Assembly: GCA_002427045.1 (NCBI GenBank)
Contig: DIPO01000019.1
Location: 26,074 to 41,080, forward strand
DNA length: 15,007 bases
Source: Firmicutes bacterium UBA5486
Lineage (GTDB): Bacteria > Bacillota > UBA4882 > UBA10575
Reading direction: 5' to 3'
Shown here: positions 14,771 through 15,007 of the stretch, one piece after another
How positions within the stretch are numbered: position 1 is the stretch's first letter
Layout: each line of letters opens with the position of its first letter
Notes under the pieces: model-generated
The model's database searches: none
Told to the model about the DNA's origin: nothing
Seen by the model: the letters and a program-made list of their open reading frames with translations, nothing else
Translations under genes and position numbers: made by a program

Positions 14771-14930
14771 ATGCGTACAGATTATTGGGACTTTTCCGAG
14801 CACTACTGTTAAATTGATGGTTTATTGAAAGTTCAGGATCGGGTTTTTGTAGCTATTGATGGCAACAGTGGTGCCGGAAAAATTACCTGAGCCTTTCTGT
14901 TAACGAACACACTTGGAAATGCGAGCTAAA
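14771..14930 (+). pseudogene. Decayed P-loop nucleoside (uridine) kinase-like gene
   Basis: A good Shine-Dalgarno (AGGAG at 14758-14762) precedes ATG 14771, but the frame is stopped by TAA at 14810 and TGA at 14888. Between them it reads LLKVQDRVFVAIDGNSGAGK followed by IT. This resembles the N-terminal Walker A strand-loop of uridine kinase-like proteins, with Ser replaced by Ile in the usual GKST. No recognisable kinase sequence follows the second stop, so the rest appears deleted or decayed. The 3' boundary is approximate. Confidence 0.65.
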
Positions 14931-15007
14931 GTGATGATAAAAGGGAGTATTAATAAATAAACGTCATGTTATGTAAGCGTTGCGCAGAGCTATTTGCGAT
15001 GTCGTAA
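14931..15007. other. Window end, nothing assignable
   Basis: No gene or regulatory signal can be supported here. The short frame ending in TAA at the window edge is too brief to interpret. Confidence 0.4.

Noticed and set aside
1..15007. CRISPR array, tRNA or rRNA genes, transposase or integrase
   Set aside because: No regularly spaced repeats, no tRNA-like or rRNA-like stretches and no recombinase motifs were seen on either strand.

Overview
The window reads as one stretch of an AT-rich bacterial chromosome with strong AGGAGG-type ribosome binding sites, occasional TTG/GTG starts and every supportable gene on the + strand. These traits, with a ClsA-type cardiolipin synthase and a secreted CBM41/GH13 amylase, suggest an anaerobic Firmicute (Clostridia, Halanaerobiales or a relative). 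That placement is inference; there is no rRNA or marker gene here.

Bases 1-9197 are a defence region. It opens with the 3' part of a gene that fuses a degenerate adenine-methyltransferase fold to one HsdS-like target-recognition domain. A type I restriction-modification operon follows: hsdM (1669-3150), hsdS (4731-5960) and hsdR (6012-9197). HsdM and HsdS should form the methyltransferase, and HsdR adds translocation and cleavage. The 1.6 kb between hsdM and hsdS is unusual. It holds a RhuM-family gene cut off in mid-domain, a second 571-bp copy of the hsdM 3' end (about 95% identical), and a PIN-domain gene. The RhuM and PIN genes both begin at the same point, apparently on a TTG codon inside the last codons of an hsdM copy, so the hsdM 3' end looks like a plug-in slot for accessory genes.

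Bases 9198-10915 carry a HemN/HemW-like radical SAM gene, then a 395-bp gene-free region. That region contains a 158-bp foldback element with 22-bp terminal inverted repeats (21/22) and a cluster of GGAATTG-type motifs upstream of the cardiolipin synthase gene.

Bases 10916-15007 hold cardiolipin synthase, a short decayed hsdR-like fragment just upstream of the amylase start, the exported alpha-amylase (CBM41, Fn3-like domain, GH13), and a P-loop nucleoside-kinase-like pseudogene with in-frame stops. The hsdM copy and the hsdR relic together suggest that more than one type I system, or repeated rearrangement of one, passed through this locus. No tRNA, rRNA, CRISPR array or transposase gene was seen.
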